IMG/VR virus record: IMGVR_UViG_3300020469_003050
Location: 64,001-128,000 of that record
Length of the DNA stretch: 64,000 nt
From: a virus
Reading direction: 5' to 3' (one strand)
Shown here: one piece after another, positions 8,223-16,902 of the stretch
Numbering within the stretch: position 1 is the stretch's first letter
Layout of the letters: every line of letters starts with the position of its first letter
Made by a program: the position numbers and the translations under genes
Notes under the pieces: generated by a model
The model's database searches: none
Told to the model about the DNA's origin: nothing
The model's input: only the letters and a program-made list of their open reading frames with translations

Positions 8223-9371
8223 ATGAATAACTATATTTTTACAAGCGAAAGTGTTAGTTGTGGACATCCTGACAAAGTAGCAGACCAAATTAGTGATGCA
8301 CTAGTTGATGCTGGACTTAAAGCAGGTGATGAAACAACACGTGTAGCCATTGAGACACTTGTAACTACCAACCATGTTACGTTGGCGGGCGAAGTAAAAA
8401 ACTTTAATGTGAGCGATGATGAAATAAAAGAGATTGTTCGTAACAAAGTTAAAGAAATCGGATATGAACAAGTAGGATTTCATTGGGATAAACTAAAAAT
8501 CTATAATGAAATTCATGCACAGAGTGGTGACATTGGATTAGGTACTGATGATTTCGGTGCTGGTGACCAAGGACTTATGTTTGGTTATGCATCAAATGAA
8601 ACATCAAGTATGATGCCTGCTCCGATACATTATGCACATGAACTACTAAAAGCATTGAAACGTTTAAGAGTAGAAGAAGGATATGAGTACATACAACCTG
8701 ACTCAAAGTCTCAGGTAAGTTTACAATATGAAGGTGGCAAGGTAAAACGTGTAGACCAAGTGGTGGTCTCGTCACAACATAGTCCTCAATACGAACATTC
8801 TATCAGAATGCCTCTATCGAACATTGTACACGAAGTATTAGGAGATTTAGTTGACAATGATACAGTCAAACATTACAACCCTACAGGAAAATTTGAAATC
8901 GGTGGGCCTGACGGTGATACAGGACTTACAGGAAGAAAAATTATTGTGGATACCTATGGTGGTTTTGCTCCTCACGGTGGGGGTGCTTTTAGTGGAAAAG
9001 ATCCTACGAAAGTAGATAGGTCAGCGGCTTATATGGCACGTTGGTTAGCTAAGAACGTAGTAGCAGATAACATGGCAGATTGGTGTCAGATACAATTATC
9101 ATATGCTATTGGTGTAAAAGAACCTACTAGCATTTATGTAGATAGTAATGGACACAATCGTAGTATTCAAAGGTTTATTAGAGATAATATCGACTTGACA
9201 CCTAAAGGTATTATTGATAGATTTGATTTATTTAATTTTTATAAGTACAGTGAAAATTGTGTTTATGGTCACTTTGGTGACAAGAAAGTTCCATGGGAAC
9301 ATGTAGGGTGGAACGGTGTACAGTATGAAGATGCTGATTCACTAGAAGCTGAAATAAATGAAGGATGTTAG
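8223..9371 (+). CDS. metK: S-adenosylmethionine synthetase
   Basis: Makes SAM from methionine and ATP. At 382 residues it is full length (E. coli MetK 384). Family motifs are intact: SVSCGHPDKVADQISDA at the N-terminus, GAGDQGLMFGYA, the P-loop-like GGPDGDTGLTGRKIIVDTYGG and GGGAFSGKDPTKVDRSAAY. An AGAAGGAG ribosome site precedes the ATG. A phage copy is unusual; here it sits behind queE, in a genome carrying eight radical SAM proteins and two methyltransferase-like proteins, so it probably lifts the SAM supply (inference). No catalytic residue appears missing. Confidence 0.97.
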   Translation: MNNYIFTSESVSCGHPDKVADQISDALVDAGLKAGDETTRVAIETLVTTNHVTLAGEVKNFNVSDDEIKEIVRNKVKEIGYEQVGFHWDKLKIYNEIHAQSGDIGLGTDDFGAGDQGLMFGYASNETSSMMPAPIHYAHELLKALKRLRVEEGYEYIQPDSKSQVSLQYEGGKVKRVDQVVVSSQHSPQYEHSIRMPLSNIVHEVLGDLVDNDTVKHYNPTGKFEIGGPDGDTGLTGRKIIVDTYGGFAPHGGGAFSGKDPTKVDRSAAYMARWLAKNVVADNMADWCQIQLSYAIGVKEPTSIYVDSNGHNRSIQRFIRDNIDLTPKGIIDRFDLFNFYKYSENCVYGHFGDKKVPWEHVGWNGVQYEDADSLEAEINEGC

Positions 9372-9374
9372 CAG

Positions 9375-9713
9375 ATGTTTTATAAAACAAATGATGATGC
9401 ATTAGGTATTACAGTTAAAGAATTCGTTGATGAATGGTATGAAAAACAAGATTATATTCTTGTAGATATCAGAGATACAGAGGAACGTCAAAGTGCAGGT
9501 ACAGTTAAACAAACGTTTAACATTTCAATGTACGAAATACCTGACCAAATTGAAATGGCACCGACACATATCGTGTGTTTGATGTTATGTCAGGATAGCA
9601 CTAAGGCAGAACAAGTTACTAAGTATCTCAAAAATAATGGATATAATAATATGATTTATATTGAGGGAGGTATTGACGAATTATTAAAGGCTGTGCCTGA
9701 ATTGAAAGGATAA
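9375..9713 (+). CDS. rhodanese-like domain protein
   Basis: A 112-residue single rhodanese domain. The early YILVDIRDTEERQSAG is the CH2A-type start of the fold and the end YIEGGIDELLKAVPEL matches the usual GGxxxW region. The active-site loop reads VCLMLCQDSTKAEQV instead of the usual CxxGxRS, so sulfur transfer is uncertain; a Cys is present at the loop start. It begins three bases after metK, suggesting a link with sulfur-amino-acid or cluster chemistry, though a regulatory role is equally possible. Confidence 0.75.
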   Translation: MFYKTNDDALGITVKEFVDEWYEKQDYILVDIRDTEERQSAGTVKQTFNISMYEIPDQIEMAPTHIVCLMLCQDSTKAEQVTKYLKNNGYNNMIYIEGGIDELLKAVPELKG

Positions 9714-9717
9714 CAAC

Positions 9718-10182
9718 ATGGATATAATGAAACCAAAGACTTGGTTTAAGTCAGAAGAAGAAACTGCCAGAGACCAAGCTAGATTGATAAAAGATGAAAA
9801 AGAACGTGATATTGCGTTAGCTGGTGTCGATTTAAAATACGGTCATATTACAAATAATGACCATGATAAGAAAGTAGCAACTTTAAAAGGTGAACCTTGG
9901 GTTAAAGTACTAAAGATGGAACTTGAACTGAATAAACCTGGTTCAGGCTTCTTTGAGATTGACTTTAACGAAGACTTTGTAGAGTATCTTGCAGACAATG
10001 GTTACGAAGGAAAAGACAACGATGCTATTGTAGATAGTTGGTTCAATGACTTATGTAAAAACATTGTAATGGAAGGCCTTGAAGACGAAGAAGGTACAAC
10101 AAAAACTGCTGATACTAAGAGCAAAGATGGTGTAATCATTCAACGACTAAAAACCGGTGATGATACTGCCGAATACTCTTGA
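9718..10182 (+). CDS. T4-like hypothetical protein
   Basis: A 154-residue acidic soluble protein (start WFKSEEETARDQARLIKDEKER; ATG at 9727 is an alternative start). The style, with a helical N-terminus and a DFVEYLADNGYEG segment, resembles unnamed proteins of T4-like cyanophages. No domain or catalytic motif is recognised. It follows the rhodanese gene by four bases and its 3' end overlaps the promoter of the exonuclease gene. Confidence 0.7.
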   Translation: MDIMKPKTWFKSEEETARDQARLIKDEKERDIALAGVDLKYGHITNNDHDKKVATLKGEPWVKVLKMELELNKPGSGFFEIDFNEDFVEYLADNGYEGKDNDAIVDSWFNDLCKNIVMEGLEDEEGTTKTADTKSKDGVIIQRLKTGDDTAEYS

Positions 10183-10207
10183 CAAACTGAACAACCTGTG
10201 CTATTCT
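10179..10207 (+). promoter_or_regulatory. sigma70-type promoter for the RNase H/FEN gene
   Basis: TTGACA at 10179-10184, 17-base spacer, TATTCT at 10202-10207. It overlaps the preceding stop codon; the ATG follows 30 bases after the -10 with GAGG as ribosome site. Confidence 0.7.
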
Positions 10208-10237
10208 AATACTGTATATAACTAAGAGGATCAATTA

Positions 10238-11239
10238 ATGGCTACATTTATTCTTGTTGATAGTTTCAACATGTATCATAGAGCAAAACACGTAGCAATG
10301 CGTGGTGCGAATGTCGATATGAAAATCGGTATGGCTTTTCACATTATGATGAGTAGTGTCAAAATGTGTTATAACAAGTTCAATGCCGACCATGCAGTAT
10401 TTTGTTTAGAAGGACGTAGTTGGCGTAAAGACTTTTATGAACCTTATAAAGCAAATCGTAAGATTGCACGTGAGGCTTTGTCAGTACGTGAACAAGAAGA
10501 AAATCAAATCATGTTTGATGCATATGATAGCATGGTTGAATTCTTAAATAATAAAACTAATGTAACTATGTTGCACAATAAACAAGCAGAAGCAGATGAT
10601 ATGATTGCTTTGTTTATTGAATCACATCCAGATGATGAACATATTATTGTATCAAGTGATAGCGATTACATGCAACTAATACAAGACAATGTAAAGATTT
10701 ATGATGGTGTACAAAATCGTATCATTACTAAAGAAGGGTTCTTTAAAGATGATAAGAACATGACACCAATGAAAGACAAAAAGACTAAAGAACTTCTCCC
10801 TGCTCCAGACCCTGAGTGGTTACTGTTTGAGAAATGTATTCGTGGTGATACAAGTGATAATATCTTTAGTGCATATCCAGGTGTGCGTAAGAAAGGATCT
10901 CGTAACAAAACAGGAATGGTTGAAGCATTTGAAGACAAAGAAACAGGTGGATTCAATTGGAATAACTTCATGTTACAAAAGTGGACAGACCATAACGGTG
11001 TTGAACATACAGTACGTGAAGACTATGAACGTAACGAGAAACTTATCAATCTAACTGCACAACCAACAGAATTAAAAGTAGATTTCGTTCAGACTATTGC
11101 AGATGCAAGTCAACCTAAGAAAGTAGCAGGTGTAGGCATTAACTTTCTAAAATGGTGTGGCGAATGGGACTTACAAAATTTATCAAAGGCGCCTGATGAA
11201 ATGGCGGCTATCTTAAACAAAGCATATCCACATCAATGA
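10238..11239 (+). CDS. rnh: T4 RNase H-like 5'-3' exonuclease (FEN family)
   Basis: Removes RNA primers of lagging-strand fragments during phage replication. The 333-residue product shows the FEN/5'-nuclease layout: ILVDSFNMYHRA at the N-terminus (first metal Asp), FYEPYKANRK (the conserved YKANR of the arch region), EADDMIALF and SSDSDYMQLI (metal-binding acidic cluster), then a GDTSDNIF helix-hairpin-helix start. Length is close to T4 RNase H (305). It has its own promoter and overlaps the next gene by four bases. Confidence 0.9.
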   Translation: MATFILVDSFNMYHRAKHVAMRGANVDMKIGMAFHIMMSSVKMCYNKFNADHAVFCLEGRSWRKDFYEPYKANRKIAREALSVREQEENQIMFDAYDSMVEFLNNKTNVTMLHNKQAEADDMIALFIESHPDDEHIIVSSDSDYMQLIQDNVKIYDGVQNRIITKEGFFKDDKNMTPMKDKKTKELLPAPDPEWLLFEKCIRGDTSDNIFSAYPGVRKKGSRNKTGMVEAFEDKETGGFNWNNFMLQKWTDHNGVEHTVREDYERNEKLINLTAQPTELKVDFVQTIADASQPKKVAGVGINFLKWCGEWDLQNLSKAPDEMAAILNKAYPHQ

Positions 11240-11946
11240 AACATTACATATTTGACGTAGACGGAACACTTACACCTAGTAGAGGTAAGATAGACACTGG
11301 CTTCTTAAACTTCTTTAATGAGTTTGTAGAAGAAAACAATGTTTATCTTGCAACGGGTAGTGATGCTCCTAAGACTATTGAACAAATCGGACAACCATTA
11401 TTTAACTCAGTTATCAAAGTTTATAACTGTAGTGGTAATTCAGTTTGGGAAAAAGGTAATAACATCTATAATAATGATTGGGTGTTGCCTCCTGTTCCAA
11501 AGATATTTCTGCAAAGGCAACTTGATGAAAGTAAATTTCCATTAAGAACTGGTACACATTTTGATGCAAGACCAGGCTTACTAAACTTTAGTATAATTGG
11601 TAGAGGTGCTGATACTAAACAAAGAGAAGAATATGTTAAGTATGATACCGAAACAAAAGAACGATGGATTATAGCAAAAGAATTCAATGAAAATTTTAGA
11701 AACGAGAATGTAGTAGCCCAGGTCGCTGGTGAAACTGGTTTAGATATTATGCCTATAGGTAAGGGAAAACAACAAATCATTAATGACTTTAATGAGTCAG
11801 ATAATATCATCTTTGTAGGTGATAAGACTATGGAAGGCGGAAATGATTATGACATTTCAGAAGCAGTAAAGAAACTAGAAAATGGTCAGAGTTATCAAGT
11901 TGAAGACTATGCAGACACATGGGACTTATTGTGCAGGATAGGCTAA
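11236..11946 (+). CDS. HAD-superfamily phosphatase/phosphomannomutase-like
   Basis: The 236-residue protein opens with YIFDVDGTLTPSR, the HAD nucleophile motif, has ATGSD as motif II and IIFVGDKTMEGGNDYDI as motif IV, and GKGKQQIINDF as the Lys region. The cap arrangement and the sequence VYNCSGNSVW resemble eukaryotic-type phosphomannomutases and Cof-type sugar phosphatases. A role in nucleotide-sugar metabolism would fit the glycosyltransferases and the NTase-cupin fusion in this window (inference). Its end overlaps the next gene. Confidence 0.8.
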   Translation: MKHYIFDVDGTLTPSRGKIDTGFLNFFNEFVEENNVYLATGSDAPKTIEQIGQPLFNSVIKVYNCSGNSVWEKGNNIYNNDWVLPPVPKIFLQRQLDESKFPLRTGTHFDARPGLLNFSIIGRGADTKQREEYVKYDTETKERWIIAKEFNENFRNENVVAQVAGETGLDIMPIGKGKQQIINDFNESDNIIFVGDKTMEGGNDYDISEAVKKLENGQSYQVEDYADTWDLLCRIG

Positions 11947-12995
11947 CATTAAATGGTACTGATTGGAGTAACCTATATCATTTAGATTACTCTGGTGGCT
12001 GTGGTGGTGAATATCTTACAGAACTAATTGCCGATAAAGCTGGTGCACCATTTGAAAAACCCACACTAACAAATTACGAAATAAAAGATAGCATAGGAAG
12101 TCAGTATGCTACACCTCATATCTATGACTATTCAGAACCTTTTCTTTTAAAAGGTCATTATGATACAGATTTACATAGCATAAGCACTTGGGGAATGAAT
12201 ATTAAATTATGGGATTATTTTAGATTTGATATTAAAAGACATTTAGACCATCTTAATGGCGATGCAACACGGGTGTTACGTTTTCCTAAACATGTAGATA
12301 AGATTAAAATTGCTAGAGAGCATAGATGTACAGCCTCATTAATTGTAAGAACACATTATGCTAAAAGAGATTATGAACAGTTTGAAGGAATGAAAAGTTT
12401 ATGGATGTATCCTGCTACACAAAGTGGAATAGTTTCAGTTAGAATGTTTTTGAGAAGACATCTTAAAGCCATGGATAATTTTGAACAAGATAGAGTCAAA
12501 GAGAGATTAGGTGATAAAATGTTTGAATGGTTTAAAAAGAGATATGACTCAGGAACAGGCATATACTATCATTGGCAATTAGAACAAGCACTTAGAAATA
12601 AAAATAAATTTTATAACAACGAAGACATTGACGGTTCTTTTGAAGATATAGTTGATACATTTATGGGAACTCATTCAGATATAAAAGTATCAGAATTTAG
12701 ACTACATAAAAGAACTGATAAAGACTTTGGTGGCGTATTTGAATGGAAACTAAATAGACTACAAAACTTTATTAACGCAACAGAATGGTTATTTGGTTTT
12801 AGCGAAGACCCTTTTAATATTGTTGAAAAAGTGACAGGGTTTAACATAAAGTCAGACTTAGTACATAGCTGGCAACAAGATAATATAAGGGTAATAAAAG
12901 ATTCTGGAATGAAATTTGATAGTACCCAAGAAGAATGTAAGGACTTTATCTTAAATTATTATAAGAATAATAATATAAAGGTAAAGGTAGAATAA
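11919..12995 (+). CDS. unrecognised protein with possible P-loop-like start
   Basis: A 358-residue soluble protein that I do not recognise. The N-terminus contains DYSGGCGGEYLTELI, a glycine-rich turn before a helix as in the phosphate-binding loop of sulfotransferases or kinases, but the Lys/Ser-Thr expected there is missing. The middle contains many Arg and His (AREHRCTASLIVRTHY), which would suit an anionic ligand. The ATG at 11919 lies inside the HAD gene, in another frame. A sulfotransferase-like role is possible but weakly supported. Confidence 0.6.
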   Translation: MGLIVQDRLTLNGTDWSNLYHLDYSGGCGGEYLTELIADKAGAPFEKPTLTNYEIKDSIGSQYATPHIYDYSEPFLLKGHYDTDLHSISTWGMNIKLWDYFRFDIKRHLDHLNGDATRVLRFPKHVDKIKIAREHRCTASLIVRTHYAKRDYEQFEGMKSLWMYPATQSGIVSVRMFLRRHLKAMDNFEQDRVKERLGDKMFEWFKKRYDSGTGIYYHWQLEQALRNKNKFYNNEDIDGSFEDIVDTFMGTHSDIKVSEFRLHKRTDKDFGGVFEWKLNRLQNFINATEWLFGFSEDPFNIVEKVTGFNIKSDLVHSWQQDNIRVIKDSGMKFDSTQEECKDFILNYYKNNNIKVKVE

Positions 12996-13005
12996 GGAGT
13001 TACAT

Positions 13006-13980
13006 ATGTTTAGATTTTTTACACAGAAAGAATGGGCCTTATGGTCTTGGTTAGGGTCAGCATTAATCCTATCATCACTCTGGATACAAGTTGAGATTGA
13101 TGTTAAGATTAACGAATGGTTTGGTCAGTTTTATGATATGATTCAAAAAGCCTTAGCAACACCCAATGCTATCACTATTGGTGAGTATTGGGCTAGTTTA
13201 GGAACTTTTATATATCTAGCAATGATATATGTTGCTATTGCAGTAGCAGTGAGTTTCTTTACTGCACACTTTTTATTTAGATGGCGTACTGCAATGGTAG
13301 ATTGGTATCATAGTGTATATGATAAAGCAAGAACTATTGAAGGTGCCGCACAAAGGGTGCAAGAAGATACGATTAAATTTTCACGTATCATGGAAGGATT
13401 AGGTACAAGTTTCATTGAATCAATTATGGTTCTAGTACAGTTTGTTCCTATTCTATTTGGTTTATCAGTAGGTATTCCTATCTTCTTCTTTGGGGATTGG
13501 CAATACGGATTGATTACAGGTGCTATTGTTTGGTCAGTAGGTGGTACTTTATTCTTAATTGGGTTAGGTTGGTTGCTACGTCTAGTAGGAGTTGAATATG
13601 ACTTACAAAAGAAAGAAGCCGCATATCGAAAGATATTAGTTATTGCAGAAGATGATGGTAACGTTAGACCGAAAACAATTAATGAACTGTTTGAAGGCGT
13701 TCGGGCAATTCATTTTAAATCTTATTTGCGTTATTTGTATTTTAATGTAGGTCGTATTACATATCTACAAGCAAACGTATTAAGTGCCTATGTGTTCTTA
13801 GCACCTGCGATTGTGGCAGGGGTTGTGACATTAGGTGTCATGCAACAGATTATTCGTGCATTCGGTAGAGTAGAAGGTTCACTTCAATATCTATTTAAAG
13901 CATGGCCTACTCTTATTGAGTTAATGAGTGTGTTTAAACGTTTGCGTGAGTTTGAACGTCAAATAATTGAAAAGTCTTAG
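13006..13980 (+). CDS. sbmA: SbmA/BacA-family peptide transporter
   Basis: Inner-membrane transporter of the SbmA/BacA family, which imports proline-rich antimicrobial peptides, bleomycin and microcins in Enterobacteria and supports symbiosis in rhizobia. The match is strong: FRWRTAMVDWYHSVYD, IEGAAQRVQEDTIKFS, AYRKILVIAEDDGNVR and the end of the transmembrane part are nearly the same as in E. coli SbmA. The 324 residues lack roughly the first 80 of the 406-residue E. coli protein but keep the membrane core with about six segments. SbmA has no ATPase domain, and none is here. The start follows AAGGAGT. An unexpected gene for a phage. Confidence 0.93.
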   Translation: MFRFFTQKEWALWSWLGSALILSSLWIQVEIDVKINEWFGQFYDMIQKALATPNAITIGEYWASLGTFIYLAMIYVAIAVAVSFFTAHFLFRWRTAMVDWYHSVYDKARTIEGAAQRVQEDTIKFSRIMEGLGTSFIESIMVLVQFVPILFGLSVGIPIFFFGDWQYGLITGAIVWSVGGTLFLIGLGWLLRLVGVEYDLQKKEAAYRKILVIAEDDGNVRPKTINELFEGVRAIHFKSYLRYLYFNVGRITYLQANVLSAYVFLAPAIVAGVVTLGVMQQIIRAFGRVEGSLQYLFKAWPTLIELMSVFKRLREFERQIIEKS

Positions 13981-14013
13981 TGTCAAATTTACATTACGTA
14001 ACTTTTTTGACAC
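13980..14013. terminator. 8-bp hairpin after sbmA
   Basis: GTGTCAAA at the sbmA stop codon pairs with TTTGACAC after an 18-base loop. No T-run follows, so it is a weak terminator or an mRNA 3' stabiliser. Confidence 0.35.
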
Positions 14014-14037
14014 CGTGGAAAAGACCGACAAGAAAGG

Positions 14038-14045
14038 ATAAATAC
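14038..14045 (+). promoter_or_regulatory. T4-like late promoter motif (ATAAATAC)
   Basis: GGATAAATAC about 46 bases before the next ATG resembles the TATAAATA late promoter of T4-like phages. No -35 element is visible, as expected for late promoters that depend on gp55/gp33. Confidence 0.45.
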
Positions 14046-14090
14046 ATTTGTACGAAGTTAATTCGTGCAAATGGTTTCAATGGGTATTAA

Positions 14091-14585
14091 ATGTATACAA
14101 CAGAAATTATAAAAGACAAGTTTTGGATACTGGAAGATGCTGGAGTTAAACTCGGCACTATCAGAAAAGAAGATAGTACTTCTAACTTTGAAGTAATCAT
14201 GAGGAGTAAAGGTGTTGACTACCTAGACCTTGATGCTCTCACAACAAAGTATGGTAAGGCCATCTTAACACCGAAACTTGTCAATAAAATAGACAGTGTA
14301 GAATACGGAAAGGCACTTGACGAAGTTAATGGTTATCCGTGCAAACACAAGGCTTGTAACTCAGGTATGGAAGAGAAATCTGGAAAACAAATACCTGTTT
14401 ACACAAAGAGTGATACAAGCAAAACATATTATGCCGCTGGCTATTATGGCCTACATTTTAGTGGCGTTTGGCGTAATACGTATTGTGTCAAATTAGAAAC
14501 ATTGGATAATTATGAATTCGTCGGTCCATTCAAGACTAAGACAGAACTTGAAGCAGAGGTACTAAAAGCTAGTAAACAAGATTAA
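14091..14585 (+). CDS. T4-like hypothetical protein
   Basis: A 164-residue soluble protein with a cysteine pair region (CKHKACNSG) and a C-terminal charged helix. The overall character (small alpha/beta protein with a YYAAGYYGLHFSG stretch) recalls unnamed proteins of T4-like marine phages. No function can be assigned. It lies behind a late-type promoter motif and abuts the next gene, whose ATG overlaps its stop. Confidence 0.7.
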   Translation: MYTTEIIKDKFWILEDAGVKLGTIRKEDSTSNFEVIMRSKGVDYLDLDALTTKYGKAILTPKLVNKIDSVEYGKALDEVNGYPCKHKACNSGMEEKSGKQIPVYTKSDTSKTYYAAGYYGLHFSGVWRNTYCVKLETLDNYEFVGPFKTKTELEAEVLKASKQD

Positions 14586-14773
14586 TGTATAAAAATTTAA
14601 AGGATTTAATCGCTATCATAAATCGAGCAAATTTAAGAGGCGACACAAGTATCCGTTTGTCAATCGAACAGGCAAAAGGCATTGAAAATGAACTAGCAAC
14701 TTTACTACTTGAACTAAAAGAAAGTGGTAAAGACAAGGACCAGGTACTCGACGGAGGCAAATTCCAATCATAA
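14585..14773 (+). CDS. small helical hypothetical protein
   Basis: A 62-residue mostly helical acidic protein (AKGIENELATLLLELKESGKDKD) that overlaps the previous stop codon by one base (TAATG). The pattern suggests a short coiled coil, perhaps a small structural or regulatory protein. No family recognised. Confidence 0.65.
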   Translation: MYKNLKDLIAIINRANLRGDTSIRLSIEQAKGIENELATLLLELKESGKDKDQVLDGGKFQS

Positions 14774-14786
14774 AAGGAGAATCTGA

Positions 14787-16058
14787 ATGATTCGTATGAT
14801 TAAGAAGGCGTTGAAGTGGACAGGGATTATCTCAGTTGCAGTGATATTATCATTTGTGGCTAACTCATATGTAAGAGAAATACAAGAGAAGATACATGAG
14901 GGCATCGGTTGGACATTTGAAAACGTCGGCGAAGGTCCTGGTAATTTTATATATGATTTGAATGGTTGGGTATTCAATGGTAAAGGATTTGATGGCGAAC
15001 GTGATATCAAGCATGTTATCCATGAGAGTTATAAGCAAGTTGTACAAGTAAAAATGGTACCGGGCGATGATGCCTTTGTTAACAATCTAGGTGGTCAAGG
15101 GACAGGTTTCTTTGCTAAAGTAACAGATACACATGGATATATTGTAACAAACTTTCACGTAATAGAAAGAAAAATAGCATTACCACTCAATATTAAGTTA
15201 GAAATTAATACTGCTACAGAATGGTGGCCGTATGAAGCAGAGATTGTAGGCTTTGATCCAGTAGCCGATATTGCGGTTCTGAGAGTAGAAAAGGTAGATG
15301 ATGAACCTTGGGAAGCACTAGAGTTTATCAAAGATTCAAGATTAGATATAACTGAAGGTGATCCAATAGTAGTTATTGGTCATGGAATGTCTTTACCTTA
15401 TACTGCGACAGTAGGTAGCATTAGTTATACAAACAGATTTGGTACAGGTCCATATACATTACATCTACAAGTAGATGCAGTTGTCAATCAAGGTAACAGT
15501 GGTGGTCCAGTATTAACTATGGACGGAAAAGTAGCTGGTGTTATACTTAGTATTCTATCTCCAGGAAGACAAACACCTGGATGGGATGGTGTAGGATTAG
15601 CAGTACAATCAGAAATTTCACAAAGGTCTCTTAATTACATATTAGACAATTGGACAGAAGAAGAACCTGTATCATGGGTTCCTTATGCTGAATTACCATT
15701 TTCATTTAAGATATGGACATATGATGAATTAAAAGATAAAGAGATACTAGACTTACCTCGTAAAGATAGAAAGATGATGTATGTTGATTTAGAAGGCATA
15801 GATGAAGATAGTCCCATATGGGAAGCCGGAGTACAACAAGGTGACATCTTTTTAGAGATTAATGGTAAAGAAGTATACGGACCTATGAATATCATCGAAG
15901 CAGGATTACATGCATTTCCTGGTGACACAATGACAATTAAAGTAAAACGTGGTGATGAATTTACAGGGTATGAAGAACTTGAATTTAGTTTTATACTTAA
16001 TGAAAAGGATCCGGCTCAATTACAGTCATGGCTTGACCAAAGAAACAAAGCAAGATAA
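14787..16058 (+). CDS. HtrA/DegP-like serine protease with PDZ domain
   Basis: A 423-residue membrane-anchored trypsin-like protease. Residues about 9-27 form an N-terminal transmembrane or signal-anchor segment. The catalytic triad is visible: H124 in VTNFHVIE, D161 in ADIAVLRV and S238 in NQGNSGGPVL. A PDZ-like domain occupies the last third (EDSPIWEAGVQQGDIFLEING). This is the DegP/DegS layout, with one PDZ domain. In bacteria such proteases handle misfolded envelope proteins; a phage copy may process virion or envelope proteins during infection (inference). GGAGAA precedes the ATG. Confidence 0.92.
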   Translation: MIRMIKKALKWTGIISVAVILSFVANSYVREIQEKIHEGIGWTFENVGEGPGNFIYDLNGWVFNGKGFDGERDIKHVIHESYKQVVQVKMVPGDDAFVNNLGGQGTGFFAKVTDTHGYIVTNFHVIERKIALPLNIKLEINTATEWWPYEAEIVGFDPVADIAVLRVEKVDDEPWEALEFIKDSRLDITEGDPIVVIGHGMSLPYTATVGSISYTNRFGTGPYTLHLQVDAVVNQGNSGGPVLTMDGKVAGVILSILSPGRQTPGWDGVGLAVQSEISQRSLNYILDNWTEEEPVSWVPYAELPFSFKIWTYDELKDKEILDLPRKDRKMMYVDLEGIDEDSPIWEAGVQQGDIFLEINGKEVYGPMNIIEAGLHAFPGDTMTIKVKRGDEFTGYEELEFSFILNEKDPAQLQSWLDQRNKAR

Positions 16059-16062
16059 ATAT
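16055..16062 (+). promoter_or_regulatory. T4-like late promoter motif (ATAAATAT)
   Basis: AGATAAATATAAG lies at the stop codon of the protease gene, 68 bases before the next ATG. It is a weaker version of the motif found at 16096. Confidence 0.3.
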
Positions 16063-16095
16063 AAGTTAACTACGAACATTTATCATTAAATTTAG

Positions 16096-16103
16096 ATAAA
16101 TAC
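16096..16103 (+). promoter_or_regulatory. T4-like late promoter motif (ATAAATAC)
   Basis: AGATAAATAC with its end 26 bases before the start at 16130. The distance suits a late promoter with a short leader that contains the CAAGGAATT ribosome site. Confidence 0.5.
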
Positions 16104-16129
16104 AAGTAGTAAAATAACAAGGAATTCAT

Positions 16130-16420
16130 ATGGCAAGACCTAAACCAACTATTCTACTTGAGCATACGGATAATAAAACCTACCGAAGTGAGCAAGTCCT
16201 TAAAGCAGAAGCCGTGTATGCGGTTTTTCACAAAGGAATAGCAATCAACCTACGTAGTTTAAATTCATTAGTAAATTTCCCAGGACCAAAGTATAAGAAA
16301 GTATCGTTCTCTAATCCAGGACATGCTATCAACCTGGCACAAAGATTAAATAGCTTATTCCGTTGTGAAGACTTTGAAGTTTATGTTTTGACCAAAGGCG
16401 AGAAACTAGAGTTAGACTAG
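16130..16420 (+). CDS. conserved T4-like marine phage protein
   Basis: A 96-residue basic protein (MARPKPTILLEHTDNKTYR start). The start MARPKPTxLLEHTDxKTY and the end FEVYVLTKGEKL are, as far as I recall, very common in T4-like cyanophages, where it has no known function. It supports placing the window in a T4-like marine phage. A late-type promoter motif lies 26 bases upstream, and its stop overlaps the GTG of the next gene. Confidence 0.75.
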   Translation: MARPKPTILLEHTDNKTYRSEQVLKAEAVYAVFHKGIAINLRSLNSLVNFPGPKYKKVSFSNPGHAINLAQRLNSLFRCEDFEVYVLTKGEKLELD

Positions 16421-16800
16421 TGTTAAAAGATGAACTGATAAAGTATCTTAATGCACATACCAAAGGTCGAAAAGCAGGCCGCAAAGAATTCCGCCTCAAC
16501 GATATTTTCATTAGTTCCTCTGAAAACAATAAAAACTTTAGATTAACATCATTCGGTGCTAATATATTAAAATCCCATTTCAAAGAGTACGTAATCAAAC
16601 AAACCAATAAAGACGGAGATTTTATCAAACTTGAGCAATCGGGTAAGATGATTCTAGTGCTTGATAGATACTTAAAAAGTCCATATATACTAACGAATCA
16701 ACGTCTTAGAGTGTATGAGGAAGCTATTGCGGCTGAAATATCACTGCTTGGATTACAAGACTGGGTTGAACAAAAGTACATTATTTCCAAATTAGATTAA
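16420..16800 (+). CDS. hypothetical protein, GTG start
   Basis: A 126-residue alpha/beta protein with a basic N-terminus (NAHTKGRKAGRKEF) that could contact nucleic acid. The GTG start overlaps the previous TAG by one base, the only plausible start. No family recognised. Confidence 0.65.
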   Translation: MLKDELIKYLNAHTKGRKAGRKEFRLNDIFISSSENNKNFRLTSFGANILKSHFKEYVIKQTNKDGDFIKLEQSGKMILVLDRYLKSPYILTNQRLRVYEEAIAAEISLLGLQDWVEQKYIISKLD

Positions 16801-16841
16801 AAATAGTTGATTTTATTGGATAATTAATTAGGTCCAAAAAC

Positions 16842-16869
16842 TTGACAGAATCAAGAATCGTGTTATTAT
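16842..16869 (+). promoter_or_regulatory. repeat-family promoter before the MoxR gene
   Basis: TTGACA at 16842-16847, 16-base spacer, TATTAT at 16864-16869 preceded by TGT (extended -10). The spacer contains GAATCGTGT, seen in several promoters of this window, and the downstream ATACATAATGA is also repeated. Confidence 0.82.
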
Positions 16870-16902
16870 GTATACATAATGAAAAACAAAGGAAATGAAA
16901 AT

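Noticed and set aside
14585-14773. Minus-strand shadow ORF around 14569-14760
   Set aside because: Antisense to a plus-strand gene with good start coupling; no promoter or ribosome site on the minus strand.
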